Below are positions 9,697-17,194 of a stretch of DNA of 32,615 bases, in pieces. Positions within the stretch are counted from its first letter, which is position 1; the number at the start of each line of letters is the position of its first letter. The DNA comes from Algicola sp. (GTDB taxonomy: Bacteria > Bacteroidota > Bacteroidia > Flavobacteriales > Flavobacteriaceae), in assembly GCA_018222915.1 (NCBI GenBank), contig JAAEZI010000009.1:50524-83138 (forward strand), in the 5' to 3' direction. The translations under genes and the position numbers were made by a program. Under the pieces are notes generated by a model that was not told the origin of the DNA, ran no database searches, and was given only the letters and a program-made list of their open reading frames with translations.

Positions 9697-10404
9697 ATGG
9701 TTCGTAAATTTTTTGCATTTATTCTTATCTTCAATTTGACAGCCTGTGCAGAACTTCAGGATGTTGTGAACAATCTTCCGCAAGGAGGTGATGTATTGAG
9801 CAACGCAGATATTGCAGCTGGTCTGAGACAAGCCTTAGATTTTGGAATTGATAAGCAGGTAAGCAAATTGACACAAGAAGATGGTTTTTTCAAGAATGAA
9901 CTCGTAAAAATATTGTTGCCAGAGGAACTTCAAAAAGTAGATAAAGGGCTGCGTGATATAGGTTTAGGTAATTTAGCGGATGAAGGACTGAAAGTTTTGA
10001 ATCGAGCTGCTGAAGATGCTGTTGGTGAAGCCACACCTATTTTTGTGAATGCTGTAAAAGATATTACCTTTAATGATGCGAAAAATATTTTGTTGGGTAA
10101 CGATGATGCTGCTACACAATATTTAACCTCAAAAACTCAAATGGAACTTTACAATAAGTTTCATCCAGTTATCAATAACTCATTTGCGAAAGTAGGTGCC
10201 GATCAAGTTTGGACAAACCTTATAAATAAATACAATGCCATTCCTTTTACCAACAATGTCAATCCTGATTTAACAGATTATGTTACTGCTGAAGCCTTAA
10301 AAGGGGTTTACACCATGATTGCTGTTGAGAAAAAGGAAATTAGAAATAAAGTATCGTCAAGAGGTACTGATCTCTTGAAAAAGGTATTTGCACTTCAAGA
10401 TTAG
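9697..10404 (+). CDS. DUF4197 domain-containing lipoprotein
   Basis: This 235-aa protein begins with a lipoprotein signal (basic MVRK, hydrophobic core, lipobox LTAC with Cys at residue 17), so it is probably anchored in the envelope. The rest matches the DUF4197 pattern as I recall it: AAGLRQALDFGIDKQVSKL, a LLPEEL segment, GLGNLADEGLKVLNRAAEDA, and a helical C-terminus with YTMIAVEKKEIR. The family has no established function. I chose the ATG at 9697 over a TTG at 9670 because the latter lies in the promoter -7 box and would spoil the signal peptide. Its TAG stop is followed directly by the ATG of the kinase gene, so the two are probably co-transcribed, though no functional link is obvious. 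Confidence 0.85.
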   Translation: MVRKFFAFILIFNLTACAELQDVVNNLPQGGDVLSNADIAAGLRQALDFGIDKQVSKLTQEDGFFKNELVKILLPEELQKVDKGLRDIGLGNLADEGLKVLNRAAEDAVGEATPIFVNAVKDITFNDAKNILLGNDDAATQYLTSKTQMELYNKFHPVINNSFAKVGADQVWTNLINKYNAIPFTNNVNPDLTDYVTAEALKGVYTMIAVEKKEIRNKVSSRGTDLLKKVFALQD

Positions 10405-11376
10405 ATGACACCACATTACAAAATAGCGGTTGTAGGTCCAATACCGCATGACACTATTATTACTCACAATAATGAGACGATTGTTAAATACGGTTGTGTC
10501 TCGCATCCCACTATTGCATTAGCCAAATTAATGGAAGGTCAAGGTGAGGTGATTCCTGTGTCTCATGTGCACCAAAAGGACTACGAGGCCATTAAAGCAT
10601 TGTTGGCGCCGTATAAAGCAATTAACATGGAAGGTTTATCTTCCAAACACGACCTCGGAACGGTTATCGAGCTAGAATTTTTAGATCAGAATAATCGTCG
10701 TGAGCGTCAGATCTCAAATATGAAGCCTATTTCTGCAGCAGATGTTTCACCTTTTTTAGATGCCGATTGTTTTGTTTTTGTTCCTATTACAGATTTTGAG
10801 ATTGAATTAGACACGCTGAAACACATTAAAAAACACAGCAAAGCTAAAATCATTTTTGATGCACACGGACCAACCACCTATGTCACAGATGAAGGCAAGC
10901 GCTTAAGAAGGTATTGGAAAGACAAGGAAGACTGGCTACCTTATATTGATGTTCTAAAAATGAATTTAGAAGAATCTATCTGTAGTTGGTTTGACGAAGA
11001 TTATACCAACGAAGATTTTTATGATGATAACAATACGACACATTTAGACGATTTTGCCGATTATGTCTTGAGCCAAGGTGTGCAGTATTTGTATGTCACT
11101 TTAGATTCTAGAGGTTGTGCTATTTATTCGAAAAATGACGATGGTAGCATGTCCAAATCGTTCGTTAAATCTGTTCCAGTCAACCACGTTGTTGACACGA
11201 CAGGATGTGGTGATTCTTTCGCTGGTGGATTAGCCTTCGGATTTACCGTAAACAATGATGCTACAAAAGCAGCGCATTATGCTAATACGCTTGGTGCCAT
11301 GAGAACTCAAGGTAAAGGCTTTGATGTATTTAAATCCTTAGACGAGACGAATACCATTATTGACAAGCATTATTGA
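10405..11376 (+). CDS. PfkB family carbohydrate/nucleoside kinase
   Basis: This 323-aa protein has the ribokinase/PfkB fold. The N-terminal strand (KIAVVGPIPHDTI) replaces the common GN-x-x-D start. The central region has IIFDAHGPTTYV and a VLKMNLEE segment. The C-terminal PfkB signature VVDTTGCGDSFAGGLAFG (about 262-279) contains Asp270 as the probable catalytic base and the GCGD anion hole. It phosphorylates a sugar or nucleoside with ATP in the cytoplasm; the exact substrate is not decidable. An acidic, Asn/Asp-rich insert at about 196-216 is unusual for the family. It starts immediately after the DUF4197 stop. Its 3' end overlaps the convergent gene by 7 bp. Confidence 0.85.
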   Translation: MTPHYKIAVVGPIPHDTIITHNNETIVKYGCVSHPTIALAKLMEGQGEVIPVSHVHQKDYEAIKALLAPYKAINMEGLSSKHDLGTVIELEFLDQNNRRERQISNMKPISAADVSPFLDADCFVFVPITDFEIELDTLKHIKKHSKAKIIFDAHGPTTYVTDEGKRLRRYWKDKEDWLPYIDVLKMNLEESICSWFDEDYTNEDFYDDNNTTHLDDFADYVLSQGVQYLYVTLDSRGCAIYSKNDDGSMSKSFVKSVPVNHVVDTTGCGDSFAGGLAFGFTVNNDATKAAHYANTLGAMRTQGKGFDVFKSLDETNTIIDKHY

Positions 11377-11876
11377 GTTTTCCTCTTATATAATCCATCG
11401 AAAGCTACTGTGACGTTTGTGCCATCGGTTATAGTCTCCCAATATTGCCTTACCGAACCGTCATCGTTAGTTGTCCAAGTTATGCGATGATAAAAGGGCT
11501 TTCCAGCCTTATTTATAAATTCATCTGATTTCAAAACCATCTGGTTGCCTTTTCGATGTCCTTTTAAATGTAAACTCTGTCCTTGATTATCAATCCAAAG
11601 CTGTTCCCACTGTTGGGTATTCGAATTATAATAATTATGACTCGTACCCGTATAGGAGCCATTGGCACTGATCCAGTTTTCTTCAAGAACACAGCCGTTC
11701 TGTATTTTTGTAATGGTATTATGACCAGCCAATGTGCCATCAGGCTTTGTAACTGTCCATTCACCTACCCAAAAATCAAAGGCTTTTTGGGTGTCAGAAC
11801 AGCAATTACACGATGGGTTTTGTGAAAATGATAAGGCTGCAAAAAGACTGAATAATATGGGTAAAATTCGTTTCAT
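11370..11876 (-). CDS. Secreted DUF1579-like protein
   Basis: This 168-aa protein has a clear Sec signal peptide (MKRILPILFSLFAALSFSQ, cleavage after about residue 19), then a Cys-rich start (CNCCSD). It continues as a beta-rich domain beginning FDFWVGEWTV and rich in W, Y, N and T. The opening resembles DUF1579-type lipocalin-like domains found in secreted bacterial proteins; the match is by eye only. It is likely periplasmic. A perfect minus-strand -7 box (TAGCTTTG, 11918-11925) lies 41 bp upstream. The stop overlaps the end of the PfkB gene by 7 bp in convergent orientation. Confidence 0.7.
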   Translation of the reverse strand: MKRILPILFSLFAALSFSQNPSCNCCSDTQKAFDFWVGEWTVTKPDGTLAGHNTITKIQNGCVLEENWISANGSYTGTSHNYYNSNTQQWEQLWIDNQGQSLHLKGHRKGNQMVLKSDEFINKAGKPFYHRITWTTNDDGSVRQYWETITDGTNVTVAFDGLYKRKTQ

Positions 11877-11917
11877 TTAAGTGTGTTTATCATAAAATTA
11901 TTAAATCAATTTTAATA

Positions 11918-11925
11918 CAAAGCTA
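11918..11925 (-). promoter_or_regulatory. Candidate -7 box for the DUF1579-like gene
   Basis: The minus strand reads TAGCTTTG, a perfect TAnnTTTG. It lies back to back with the promoter of the candidate small RNA, which starts about 15 bp further on in the other direction. Confidence 0.45.
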
Positions 11926-11939
11926 ATATTAACATAACA

Positions 11940-11967
11940 TTGATAAGTGATAATAGTCTCATCTTTG
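11940..11967 (+). promoter_or_regulatory. Promoter of candidate small RNA
   Basis: TTG (11940-11942), 17 nt, then CATCTTTG (11960-11967) matches TTG-N17..23-TAnnTTTG with one mismatch. The predicted start is near 11973, with no coding region until after a terminator. Confidence 0.6.
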
Positions 11968-11972
11968 CAATA

Positions 11973-12056
11973 GTTAGCAGGAAAATCTCCTAAAATTCAT
12001 TCGAATTAGAAAAGTTAGTTGGAAAATCGGTCTCTTTTTGAGGTCGGTTTTTTTTT
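11973..12056 (+). ncRNA. Candidate small RNA of about 84 nt with internal direct repeat
   Basis: A promoter-like element is followed by about 84 nt ending in a hairpin plus a run of at least nine T (12048-12056). The terminator stem pairs 12024-12031 with 12042-12049 approximately, using several G-U pairs. The body holds two copies of AGTTAGnnGGAAAATC (11972-11987 and 12013-12028), with a small bulged hairpin between them (CTAA..TTC/GAATTAG, about 11990-12009). No ORF of useful size lies in it. It could be a trans-acting sRNA, or a terminated leader for the small gene at 12131. The family is not recognised. Confidence 0.5.
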
Positions 12057-12078
12057 ATTATTTTTTTTAAATTTTAAT

Positions 12079-12109
12079 TTGCTCTATTCCAATATTTTAA
12101 ATACATTTA
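12079..12109 (+). promoter_or_regulatory. Candidate promoter of the first small paralog
   Basis: TTG (12079-12081), 20 nt, then TACATTTA (12102-12109), one mismatch from TAnnTTTG. It lies between the sRNA terminator and the ATG at 12131. Confidence 0.4.
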
Positions 12110-12130
12110 AGTATTAGAATCGTGTAAGTA

Positions 12131-12331
12131 ATGAAACCCATCAATAGCATTCAGGAACATCGATCGGCATTACTGGCACGATATAAAAAACTTATTGAAC
12201 AAGCCTACAATTTTCGTCAAACTGATTCTGCCCTCAGCGATATTTCAGAATACAAGGCCATAAAATTACTTCATAAGTTAAATAAATTGAATTACCTCGA
12301 CAGGAATTTAAGTGCCATACAGCGCAATTAA
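12131..12331 (+). CDS. Small Lacal_2735-like protein, copy 1
   Basis: This 66-aa charged helical protein has no signal peptide. The core pattern YKKLIEQAYNFRQTDSALSD followed by EYKAIKLLHKLNKL resembles the small flavobacterial family annotated as Lacal_2735, in which a helix ending EAY is followed by a polar turn with a conserved SD and a second helix. The function is unknown. It is a paralog of the next gene (IEQAY/IEEAY, QTD, LSD shared at the same spacing). It follows the candidate sRNA and its terminator, with a weak promoter of its own at 12079-12109. The final residue context is normal and nothing suggests decay. Confidence 0.6.
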   Translation: MKPINSIQEHRSALLARYKKLIEQAYNFRQTDSALSDISEYKAIKLLHKLNKLNYLDRNLSAIQRN

Positions 12332-12408
12332 TTTGACATTTATTTAACGTCACTCTTAAGTCTAAGGCTTGTCCTTTAATCGTATATAAGATTTAAAAAC
12401 AAGTAATT

Positions 12409-12636
12409 ATGAGTACACATTTCTGCAAAGTGGGAAAAACCACACCCAATAAAAACAAAAAAGTTAGCTTAAAAGATTTAGAAAATAAATATGCACAATT
12501 TATTGAAGAAGCTTATAATGTAGAGCAAACAGATTTAAGCTTGAGCGACACCTTATTTCACGAAGCGCAAAAGTTAAAGCAACGAATTTTGAATTTAAAA
12601 AGTGCTAATGCACTGAATCTTGATGCAGCGTTTTAA
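12409..12636 (+). CDS. Small Lacal_2735-like protein, copy 2
   Basis: This 75-aa protein has a short polar N-terminal extension (MSTHFCKVGKTTPNKNKK) followed by the same helix-turn-helix-like core as its neighbour: KYAQFIEEAYNVEQTDLSLS, then HEAQKLKQRILNLK. The charged pattern of heptads suggests a two-helix hairpin or coiled coil that may oligomerise. The function is unknown. Its 3' end overlaps the convergent BtuF-like gene by 32 bp, so the two mRNAs are antisense to each other at their ends. It probably arose by tandem duplication with the gene at 12131, but divergence is large. Confidence 0.6.
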   Translation: MSTHFCKVGKTTPNKNKKVSLKDLENKYAQFIEEAYNVEQTDLSLSDTLFHEAQKLKQRILNLKSANALNLDAAF

Positions 12637-13396
12637 AATACTGAAAAGCCTTTGTTAATCGCGAGCCATACCACGAAAAATATTCTCCGTCTGCAAGGAT
12701 GATACTCGCTGAAGGAAATTTTCCTTGTAATAGTGCCATGTCCTCTTCTTTAAAAGGATAAGGTTCTGTTGACAAAAGTATGATATCGCAGTCAGTACCG
12801 ATGTCAGCTATTTTGATTTCTGGATATCTATTCAAATCTGCAAACACATTATCAAAATTATTTAAATGTAACATGGCATTAATAAATGTCTGACTTGCTG
12901 CTACCATCCACGGATTTTTCCAAATAAAATAAGCCACTTTACGCTTCGGTTGTTTTAAAATAAATTCGGAAAAATGAAAGGCCTCACTTTCGATAGTTTC
13001 AATAATTTGAGACGCTTTCTTTTCTACTGAAAACAACGCTCCATAAAATTTGATGAGTTCAATCGCATCTTCAAGATTATAAATATCACTAATATGAATG
13101 GGTGCTATCTGTTCTAACACTGAAATCATTTCAGCCGTGTTCTCTTCTTTATTACATAGAATAATATCTGGAGTCAGTGCTTTGACTTTATCGAAATTTA
13201 TAGTCTTTGTACCACCAACAACGTTTTTTTCTTTCTTCAAATAATTTGGATGCACACAAAATTTAGTCACTCCAACAATTTCTGATCTGAGACCCAAATC
13301 AACCAACAGTTCTGTTTGTGAAGGCACTAGTGATACAATGCGCCGAGGCGTGGTTTGTAATTGAAGTTGTCTACCTAACTGATCACGATGCATCAT
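12605..13396 (-). CDS. Helical-backbone metal receptor, BtuF-like
   Basis: This 263-aa protein shows the class III substrate-binding protein pattern used for cobalamin, haem or siderophores. The N-terminal lobe begins RRIVSLVPSQTELLVDLGL (about 18-36) and has VVGGTKTINFDKVKALTPDIIL. A long backbone helix spans about residues 105-150. The C-terminal lobe carries IWKNPWMVAASQTFINAML and ADGEYFSWYGSRL. The length fits BtuF. No signal peptide or lipobox is visible at the N-terminus, which is unusual for a periplasmic receptor. It lies 14 bp downstream of pyrF and is probably co-transcribed. No permease or ATPase gene is adjacent. A ligand of cobalamin is inferred from family resemblance only. Confidence 0.75.
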   Translation of the reverse strand: MMHRDQLGRQLQLQTTPRRIVSLVPSQTELLVDLGLRSEIVGVTKFCVHPNYLKKEKNVVGGTKTINFDKVKALTPDIILCNKEENTAEMISVLEQIAPIHISDIYNLEDAIELIKFYGALFSVEKKASQIIETIESEAFHFSEFILKQPKRKVAYFIWKNPWMVAASQTFINAMLHLNNFDNVFADLNRYPEIKIADIGTDCDIILLSTEPYPFKEEDMALLQGKFPSASIILADGEYFSWYGSRLTKAFQYFKTLHQDSVH

Positions 13397-13410
13397 CTGA
13401 AATTCATTAA

Positions 13411-14223
13411 CTAAGGCAACAAGGATGCCATTTCGCTCTGTAATTCAGCAGCTTTTTCAGCAGCTTTTTCAGCAAAATTCATTGTATTGGAGGCGTAAAT
13501 AATTCCACGTGAAGAATTAATCAATAATCCAATATCCTTAGTCATTCCATATTTACAAACCGCTTTCAAACTACCTCCTTGAGCACCAACACCAGGTACT
13601 AATAAAAAGGCATCTGGCACGATATCCCGAATCTCGGTTAAATACTCTGCTTTAGTTGCGCCAACCACATACATTAAATTACGAGCATTTTTCCAGGATT
13701 TAGATATTTCTAAGACTTGCTTATAAAGCTCTTTCCCTTCTACCGTTTTTGTTTGAAAATCGAAGGCTCCTTTGTTTGAAGTCAAAGCCAATACTATGGT
13801 ATGCTTGTTATCAAAAGCCAAAAAAGGTTCCACCGAATCCTTGCCCATATAGGGAGCAACCGTGACACTATCGAAAGACAAATCCTCGAAGAATGCTTTA
13901 GCGTACATCGCGCTTGTATTTCCAATATCGCCACGTTTGGCATCTGCTATGGTGAAAATTTCTGGATGCTTCACATTGAGATACATCATCGTTTTTTCCA
14001 AAGCTTTCCATCCTTTTAGACCGTGTGCTTCGTAAAAGGCTGTATTTGGTTTATAAGCAACACATAAGTGATGCGTCGCATCGATAATAGCTTTATTGAA
14101 AGCAAAGATAGGATCCTCCTCTGTTAATAGATGTTTAGGGATTTTATTTAAATCGACATCCAGTCCTATGCAAAGAAATGACTGCTTCTTTTTAATTTGT
14201 TCTGTGAGTTGGCGTGTTGTCAT
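13411..14223 (-). CDS. pyrF: Orotidine 5'-phosphate decarboxylase
   Basis: This 270-aa cytoplasmic enzyme converts OMP to UMP in the last step of de novo pyrimidine synthesis. It is the longer, type 2 form of the TIM barrel. Seen in sequence: [13 protein letters not shown] near the N-terminus; the catalytic Lys/Asp cluster in [19 protein letters not shown] (about residues 91-109); [12 protein letters not shown]; and the phosphate-binding loop VPGVGAQGG with SSRGIIYAS. The C-terminal helix is extended by a 12-bp in-frame tandem repeat at 13445-13474, which codes for AEKA units. A good promoter (14278-14306) overlaps the terminator of the upstream gene, so pyrF probably has its own transcript. 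Confidence 0.95.
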   Translation of the reverse strand: MTTRQLTEQIKKKQSFLCIGLDVDLNKIPKHLLTEEDPIFAFNKAIIDATHHLCVAYKPNTAFYEAHGLKGWKALEKTMMYLNVKHPEIFTIADAKRGDIGNTSAMYAKAFFEDLSFDSVTVAPYMGKDSVEPFLAFDNKHTIVLALTSNKGAFDFQTKTVEGKELYKQVLEISKSWKNARNLMYVVGATKAEYLTEIRDIVPDAFLLVPGVGAQGGSLKAVCKYGMTKDIGLLINSSRGIIYASNTMNFAEKAAEKAAELQSEMASLLP

Positions 14224-14277
14224 TTTAATGAATTCATGAAAATTTGAATACCATTGATTCTTTTAAGTTCTACAGTT

Positions 14278-14306
14278 CAAAAATAAGTAATAAAAAATGC
14301 CTCCAA
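14278..14306 (-). promoter_or_regulatory. pyrF promoter
   Basis: On the minus strand TTG (14304-14306), 18 nt, then TATTTTTG (14278-14285) is a full match to the Bacteroidota promoter. The -33 box lies within the loop and stem region of the preceding terminator. Confidence 0.6.
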
Positions 14307-14318
14307 AATAGGAGGCAT
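14291..14318 (-). terminator. Terminator of the prfA/DUF5723 transcript
   Basis: An 8-bp GC-rich stem (14297-14304 with 14311-14318) with a 6-nt loop is followed on the minus strand by a U-run (14297-14292). It lies 5 bp past the stop of the DUF5723-like gene. Confidence 0.85.
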
Positions 14319-14322
14319 CAAA

Positions 14323-15690
14323 TTATATGGTTTGATTTTTTTTGGCAAATGATTTTCCTTTCTTATAAATAGGAATTTTAAGTCCAGCATAGACATTTAC
14401 AGCCTTACTTTCACTTGACATAACATTTGTTAGAATGGAATTGGACCCTAAGAATAGTGGTCCTGCGCGAAACCCAAAACCTGCATTAAATCCACTGTAA
14501 TCCGTCACACTCAACGGGATATAACAACCAAACCATTTACGCTCGAAACGTGGCGTTACAATGACCGTATTATCAATTTTATTCGTGTTTAATTCAGTTG
14601 CATTACGCAGTGACAAATCCGTTCTTAAATTGACAAAAAACTGTGTGTCTAAATTATAATCTAAAGTCAAGTGCAGAGCGGTTGGTAACTTCACTTTGGT
14701 AAAATCTTCAGACCCAATTTGCGTATATAGGTTATTCAATTTATCCTCTATACTTTCTTGAGACTCATAAGTAATTTCATCTACAGAACCTGTGATATCG
14801 TAACGATTTGCTTCAGCTTTATCATAGCTAATGCTACCAATATCGGTAATACTTAATCCCACCTTCAATTTGTAATTAGATCTTGACGCATTGTCAATTT
14901 CGGTAGGTTCTGGACGCCATTCATAGATAAACCCTAGATCGGCACCAAATCCGTTAGAACCTTTCTCAATATTAAAATCACTACCGTCTTCGTTGGCACT
15001 TATTCCTTGGGAACTCCCATATTCAATCAAACCGGTTGTTGTAATCGTTCCAACATCTGGCGTAGAACCATCAGCATCAAAATCAACGGACAAATTAGTT
15101 CCTTTCAAGTAGGCATTTCCTGCACCTTGAAGGTACTTCAGTGTCACACCACCTTTAAGATAGTGTTGGTCATTATCCATTAAAGTTCTGGCATACACCA
15201 ACCCTATTTCACCCCATCCATGAAATGTTGACGTGAACTCATCTTCCGTTAACGTAAAGTCATTCGCAGAATCGAAATCATCTTCAAAAGCATCAAAAAG
15301 TTCTCCTTTAATCTCATTAATATTAAGATACGCTCGAGCTCTCAAAATGATTCCAATACTATGTTTTGGAGATAAATTGAACATAAAAGAAGGCAAGAGC
15401 ACATCCGATGAAATCGCAAAATTATTATTCTCAGCCGCTATAAATTGGTCATTATTGATATCAGATCCATCGAATACATTACCAAAATCAGTTACAAAAT
15501 AGTCATTGTTGATACTGCCATTGGCCGATCCCAAATTAATTTCAGTTCTAAATTTGGACCCTGTGATATTCGCTGGGTTTAATGTGGCACTGTTAATACC
15601 TGAGTAGTTATCTGACAAGTATCCAAAATAGTTTTGGGCAGCTGCCATATTTACACACAGCAGCAAAAACATAAATTTAAAATTTCTCAT
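14323..15690 (-). CDS. DUF5723-like outer-membrane beta-barrel protein
   Basis: This 455-aa protein has a signal peptide (MRNFKFMFLLLCVNMAAAQ, cleaved near residue 19). The mature start NYFGYLSDNYSGINSATLNPANI resembles the opening of FadL/DUF5723-type barrels. The rest alternates polar and aromatic residues as in beta strands, with several Asp/Asn-rich loops (about 125-150 and 205-250). The terminal strands are VNVYAGLKIPIYKKG. It probably sits in the outer membrane; no substrate or transport activity can be assigned. It starts 24 bp after prfA on the same strand, so it may share the prfA transcript, ending at the hairpin at 14291-14318. Confidence 0.75.
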   Translation of the reverse strand: MRNFKFMFLLLCVNMAAAQNYFGYLSDNYSGINSATLNPANITGSKFRTEINLGSANGSINNDYFVTDFGNVFDGSDINNDQFIAAENNNFAISSDVLLPSFMFNLSPKHSIGIILRARAYLNINEIKGELFDAFEDDFDSANDFTLTEDEFTSTFHGWGEIGLVYARTLMDNDQHYLKGGVTLKYLQGAGNAYLKGTNLSVDFDADGSTPDVGTITTTGLIEYGSSQGISANEDGSDFNIEKGSNGFGADLGFIYEWRPEPTEIDNASRSNYKLKVGLSITDIGSISYDKAEANRYDITGSVDEITYESQESIEDKLNNLYTQIGSEDFTKVKLPTALHLTLDYNLDTQFFVNLRTDLSLRNATELNTNKIDNTVIVTPRFERKWFGCYIPLSVTDYSGFNAGFGFRAGPLFLGSNSILTNVMSSESKAVNVYAGLKIPIYKKGKSFAKKNQTI

Positions 15691-15714
15691 ATGTAGTTAG
15701 GTTGATTAATAGCT

Positions 15715-16791
15715 TTAAATATGTTCATCGCTGGCTTTGAGCTTTTCGGTATTTTCAGCCAGCATTAATTCGTCGATAATTTTTTGAATATCACCATTGA
15801 TAATATTTTGCAAATCATATAAAGTCAATCCTATTCTATGATCCGTCACACGACCTTGAGGGTAGTTATAGGTTCTAATTTTTGCACTTCGATCTCCAGA
15901 AGTTACCATACTTCCACGCTTCGCAGCATCCTCTTCCTGTTTTTTAGCTAATTCTAAATCATACAATCTTGATCGCAATACCTTAAAGGCTTTTTCTTTG
16001 TTTTTATGTTGGGATTTTTGATCTTGACACTGAGCCACCAAACCAGTAGGCTCGTGAGTTAATCGAACTGCTGAATAGGTTGTGTTTACGGATTGTCCAC
16101 CAGGTCCAGAAGAACAAAAGTAATCGATACGAACATCTTTTGGATCAATTTCGATATCAAACTCCTCGGCTTCAGGAAACACCATACAAGTTGCAGCACT
16201 TGTATGTACTCGACCTTGTGTTTCCGTTTGAGGAACACGCTGTACACGATGCACACCCGCTTCAAACTTTAAAGTTCCATAGACATCTTCTCCAGAAACC
16301 TCAAACTGAATTTCCTTAAATCCACCATTGGTTCCTTCACTAAAGTCTACTGTATCCACACGCCATCCTTTACTTTCGCAATACTTGGTATACATTCTAA
16401 AGAGATCTCCAGCAAAAATACTTGCCTCATCACCACCTGTTCCAGCGCGTAGTTCAACTACTGCGTTCTTAGAATCTTCAGGATCTTTAGGAATCAACAA
16501 AAAGCGAATATCATCCTCCAACTTAGGAATCCCTTCTTTAGCCTCGTCATATTGCATTTTCGCCATTTCAACCATTTCTGGGTCACTTCCATCAGCAATG
16601 ATTTCTTCAGCTTCTTTTAAATTGTTCGTAAGTTCTATATAGGCTTCACGCTTATCCATAAGTAAGCGTAAATCTTTGTATTCCTTGTTTAATTGTACGT
16701 AGCGTTTCTGATCCGAAATGATATCGGGTTGGATGATTAGGTCACTCACCTCATCAAAACGTTGCTTTACTATTTGTAATTTCTCTAACAT
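15715..16791 (-). CDS. prfA: Peptide chain release factor 1
   Basis: This 358-aa cytoplasmic factor ends translation at UAA and UAG. It contains the release-factor domain with the catalytic GGQ loop ([13 protein letters not shown] at residues 231-233), where the Gln is normally methylated. The codon-recognition P-x-T motif characteristic of RF1 appears as PQT (187-189, in RVPQTETQG), followed by RVHTSAA. Downstream residues [13 protein letters not shown] and [20 protein letters not shown] are typical. The length is standard. A minus-strand -7 box TATTTTTG lies at 16813-16820. The DUF5723-like gene follows at 24 bp. Confidence 0.97.
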   Translation of the reverse strand: MLEKLQIVKQRFDEVSDLIIQPDIISDQKRYVQLNKEYKDLRLLMDKREAYIELTNNLKEAEEIIADGSDPEMVEMAKMQYDEAKEGIPKLEDDIRFLLIPKDPEDSKNAVVELRAGTGGDEASIFAGDLFRMYTKYCESKGWRVDTVDFSEGTNGGFKEIQFEVSGEDVYGTLKFEAGVHRVQRVPQTETQGRVHTSAATCMVFPEAEEFDIEIDPKDVRIDYFCSSGPGGQSVNTTYSAVRLTHEPTGLVAQCQDQKSQHKNKEKAFKVLRSRLYDLELAKKQEEDAAKRGSMVTSGDRSAKIRTYNYPQGRVTDHRIGLTLYDLQNIINGDIQKIIDELMLAENTEKLKASDEHI

Positions 16792-16812
16792 CTATCTTCT
16801 AAAATTGAGAAT

Positions 16813-16820
16813 CAAAAATA
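16813..16820 (-). promoter_or_regulatory. Candidate -7 box for prfA
   Basis: The minus strand reads TATTTTTG, a perfect TAnnTTTG, 21 bp upstream of the prfA start codon. No convincing -33 TTG was found. Confidence 0.4.
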
Positions 16821-16903
16821 CGATAATTTATGGATTCACCATGGATTGAAAAACTTGTAGTTATCGTGAAAAATATTTCTACTTATTTTATCGTTATAAG
16901 TTC

Positions 16904-17194
16904 ATGCGCACGCAAGTAAGATCCATACTCAACTATTATAAATCAATGGCATTATGGTCGTTCATTGTAACGCTCGGAATCACCATCGTGAACCCGGAAC
17001 CTATTTTGGCACTCTCCACAAAACTATGTCTTGTATTTGTATTGTGGTTTATGATAAGCGATAGAAAAATACGCCAACGACTGCGTTTTTATAGAATTCG
17101 CGGTGTCTCAAATATCAAGTTTTTCACAGTGATATTCATTTTTGATGGTTTGATCACCACCTTATTTCTGACACTGATTAAAGGATTTATTTAA
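16904..17194 (+). CDS. Small hypothetical membrane protein
   Basis: This 96-aa protein has three hydrophobic segments: about residues 16-30 (ALWSFIVTLGITIV), 35-50 (LALSTKLCLVFVLWFM) and 73-94 (FFTVIFIFDGLITTLFLTLI). A strongly basic loop, DRKIRQRLRFYRIRG (53-67), lies between the last two and should be cytoplasmic. I do not recognise the family. It is the only plus-strand gene in an otherwise minus-strand block from 12.6 to 22.8 kb, divergent from prfA. Its stop shares TTAA with the stop of the convergent DUF3078 gene. Confidence 0.65.
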   Translation: MRTQVRSILNYYKSMALWSFIVTLGITIVNPEPILALSTKLCLVFVLWFMISDRKIRQRLRFYRIRGVSNIKFFTVIFIFDGLITTLFLTLIKGFI

